NCBI GenBank assembly: GCA_016784265.1 | Contig: JADHUZ010000053.1 | Span: forward strand, 1-7,594 | DNA from: Fidelibacterota bacterium | GTDB taxonomy: Bacteria; Fidelibacterota; BS150m-G59 | Reading direction: 5' to 3' | DNA length: 7,594 bases | Part shown: positions 5,998-7,594 of the stretch, piece by piece | Position numbering within the stretch: position 1 is the first letter of the stretch | Layout: each line of letters begins with the position of its first letter | Notes under the pieces: model-generated | What the model was told of the DNA's origin: nothing | Seen by the model: only the letters and a program-made list of their open reading frames with translations | Databases searched by the model: none | Translations under genes and position numbers: made by a program

Positions 5998-7594
5998 ATG
6001 AAGAAAATAAAAGTAATGATTAGCGCGCTGATTACTATTGGAGCGCTGGTTTTTGCGCAAACTACACCAATTTGTGATGTGCAGTATGTTTCGGATACTG
6101 ACTTACAAAATTGTGTAGATCAATCAAGTATGATGGACGAAACGGTTACAATTGAAGGTTACGTAACGTTTCCACCACTGACAACGTCCAGCCACGGACA
6201 AGGCGGTGAGTCTATTTTTATTCAAAGCACAAACTGTTCCGTAGATGGAACTTGGAGTGGTGTTAATGTTTATCACCACACGGATGGAAGTATGATTTCC
6301 GGATTTATGAAGGGTGATTACATTCAAGTAACAGGAAATGTAACAGAATATTCCACTGGTGGATACAATTGGACGGAAGTTGTCCCAATTGTGCCGGCGG
6401 CTCTGCTTTCGTTCGGTGACCCGCTGGCGCCGACTGTATTACCGGCGAATGGTTGCGAATTCGGTGGCACGGGCATTGACTGTGACGATTTGCTGACAGG
6501 CGAACCGTGGGAAGGTGTTTATATTGAACTTCACGATGTAACAGTTGTGAATGATCATTATGATGATTATTCTAGTTGGACCGTAGAAAATGCAGACGGT
6601 TGTTTGATGCTGATTTCAGCGACGGCGGACTCTATGCGGACTATTGACGATTCTCGTGGTCCCGGTTTGATTGAAACCCCAGGCGATTTGTTTGTCATTC
6701 CAAGCAACGGCACAACTATTGAAATGGTGCGCGGTGTTGTGGACGGGCGTTTTGGTAATTTCAGCATCAATCCAATTAGTCCAACAGTTGATATCATTTT
6801 TGGAGATGTCATTTGCCCTGTTGTAGAAACTCACACGCGCGATCCTTTTGTTCCTACTTCGGCTGATGCGATCACCATTTCTTACTATGCGTATGATCCT
6901 GATGGGGCAATTTCTAATGCGTCAATTTGTTATTCTGTGGACGGTGGAATTGGTCAGTGTTACAACATCTACGATGATGGCACTGGCACATATTCGATCA
7001 CAATAGGTCCTTTTGACGATGGCGAAATGGTTACTTATTATGCTGAATTTACAGATAACGACGGATGCACAACGACCGATACGGATTATTTTTTCACAGT
7101 TCGTGATGATGGTTTGACGATTTATGATGTGCAATACAATCCGTTTGGAGATGCATCTGGCTATGAAGATATGATCGTAACAGTTAGCGGTTATGTTGTT
7201 GCCGACACGGTTGATTTTCCGTATGCGCACGGCGTTGTGATTTACGATGGATCGGGTGAGTACAGCGGACTATGGATTTCTGGAAATTACACGAATTATG
7301 ATCGTTTAATGGTCAAAGGTGATTATGTTACCGTAACCGGTGAAATTTTTGAGCATTATAGCAAGACGAAACTTTCGCTGCAAGAAGGCACTCCGCCGAT
7401 TATTCATTCCAGCGGAAATCCATTGCCGGCTCCGATTGCTTTGACAACCGCTGAAGCAACAGATGAAGCGTGGGAAAGTGTTTTTGTCGCCGTAAGCGGT
7501 GTGGAAGTTACCGATATTGATCCGGATGGCAATGGACATTCCTACGGTGAATTTGTCATTGATGATGGCTCAGGTGGCTTGCGCGTGGATGATT
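5998..7594 (+). CDS. Exported protein with duplicated OB-like regions and an Ig-like domain, 3'-truncated
   Basis: The frame is open from ATG 5998 to the right edge (532 codons and one base), so the C terminus is missing. ATG 5995 is an alternative start, but the AGGAGG spacing favours 5998. Residues 1-20 form a signal peptide (M-K-K-I-K, hydrophobic core, V-F-A before Gln20). Region A (27 to about 270) begins D-V-Q-Y and contains V-T-I-E-G-Y-V, I-F-I-Q, and G106-D-Y-I-Q-V-T-G, the alternation seen in OB-fold repeats of secreted bacterial proteins such as DUF5689-like or YhcR-type modules. Residues 273-371 form an Ig-like domain (A-I-T-I-S-Y-Y-A, D-D-G-T-G-T-Y, V-T-Y-Y-A-E-F-T-D). Region B starts at D377-V-Q-Y and repeats the plan, with V-T-V-S-G-Y-V and G441-D-Y-V-T-V-T-G. 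Some relatives with such modules are extracellular nucleases, but no nuclease motif is visible here. A sorting domain may lie beyond the edge. Domain names are inferred by eye. Confidence 0.85.
   Translation, partial: MKKIKVMISALITIGALVFAQTTPICDVQYVSDTDLQNCVDQSSMMDETVTIEGYVTFPPLTTSSHGQGGESIFIQSTNCSVDGTWSGVNVYHHTDGSMISGFMKGDYIQVTGNVTEYSTGGYNWTEVVPIVPAALLSFGDPLAPTVLPANGCEFGGTGIDCDDLLTGEPWEGVYIELHDVTVVNDHYDDYSSWTVENADGCLMLISATADSMRTIDDSRGPGLIETPGDLFVIPSNGTTIEMVRGVVDGRFGNFSINPISPTVDIIFGDVICPVVETHTRDPFVPTSADAITISYYAYDPDGAISNASICYSVDGGIGQCYNIYDDGTGTYSITIGPFDDGEMVTYYAEFTDNDGCTTTDTDYFFTVRDDGLTIYDVQYNPFGDASGYEDMIVTVSGYVVADTVDFPYAHGVVIYDGSGEYSGLWISGNYTNYDRLMVKGDYVTVTGEIFEHYSKTKLSLQEGTPPIIHSSGNPLPAPIALTTAEATDEAWESVFVAVSGVEVTDIDPDGNGHSYGEFVIDDGSGGLRVDD
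6076..7594 (+). repeat. Protein-level internal duplication (regions A and B) in the last gene
   Basis: The plan D-V-Q-Y, then V-T-(I/V)-x-G-Y-V, a short strand ending in I or Y, then G-D-Y-(I/V)-x-V-T-G-x-(V/I), then a proline-rich linker and E-(P/A)-W-E-(G/S)-V, occurs twice: from 6076 and again from 7126. The copies are about 350 codons apart at their start and 335 apart at the G-D-Y motif, so they are diverged and differ by indels. At the DNA level they are not obviously repeated, pointing to an old duplication. Confidence 0.65.

Noticed and set aside
6124..7539. Minus-strand open frames in the last 1.5 kb
   Set aside because: The + strand frame is continuously open from 5998 to the edge with a signal peptide, strong Shine-Dalgarno and domain repeats; the minus frames are shadows.
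1..7594. CRISPR arrays, tRNA/rRNA genes, insertion sequences, phage or toxin-antitoxin genes
   Set aside because: No regularly spaced direct repeats, RNA gene signatures, transposase motifs or terminal inverted repeats were seen, and almost all of the window is coding.

Overview
This window looks like a piece of an AT-rich bacterial genome (roughly 40% GC by eye), probably from the FCB superphylum or a neighbouring candidate phylum such as KSB1, Calditrichaeota or Marinimicrobia. The main clues are a secreted protein ending in a type IX-secretion-like C-terminal domain (FPNPYR, 'LSGELV', 'ATGMYIAHI', final 'KFVVIK'), lipoprotein-like genes whose mature part begins C-S-N-P-F, and heavy use of extracellular Ig-like and Fn3-like domains. 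This is inference from style; the exact phylum cannot be read from the window. All supported genes are on the + strand, and I found no RNA genes, mobile elements or CRISPR arrays.

Positions 1-3695 hold a tightly packed five-gene run that looks like one operon. First come two tandem paralogues: a 5'-truncated gene (1-441) and a complete gene (414-929). Both are NTF2/SnoaL-like, and the second has a lipoprotein-like leader. Next is a lipid-anchored divergent polysaccharide deacetylase of the YibQ/DUF610 type (913-2010), followed by a TIM-barrel protein that resembles pyridoxine 5'-phosphate synthase PdxJ but has lost its catalytic residues (2023-2685). The run ends with a type II (Rhizobium etli-like) L-asparaginase (about 2690-3695). 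Junctions are overlaps of 28 and 17 bp, a 12-bp gap with a Shine-Dalgarno site, and a last junction with no orthodox start codon near the expected N terminus.

A 68-bp AT-rich gap (3696-3763) separates this run from two genes for large exported proteins. The first (3764-5977, 737 aa) has a signal peptide, an N-terminal domain of unknown function, two dockerin/EF-hand-like calcium loops, an Fn3-like domain and a T9SS-like C-terminal sorting domain. The second starts 20 bp later behind a strong AGGAGG site and runs off the right edge (5998 to at least 7594). It has a signal peptide, a region with OB-fold-like strands, an Ig-like domain, and then a second copy of the OB-like region.

Functionally, most of the window concerns the cell envelope and exterior: lipoproteins, a periplasmic deacetylase fold, and secreted multidomain proteins. 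The two apparently cytoplasmic enzymes, PdxJ-like and asparaginase, are the odd members. The points most worth a second look are the catalytically stripped PdxJ homologue, its junction with the asparaginase gene, and the tandem NTF2-like pair.
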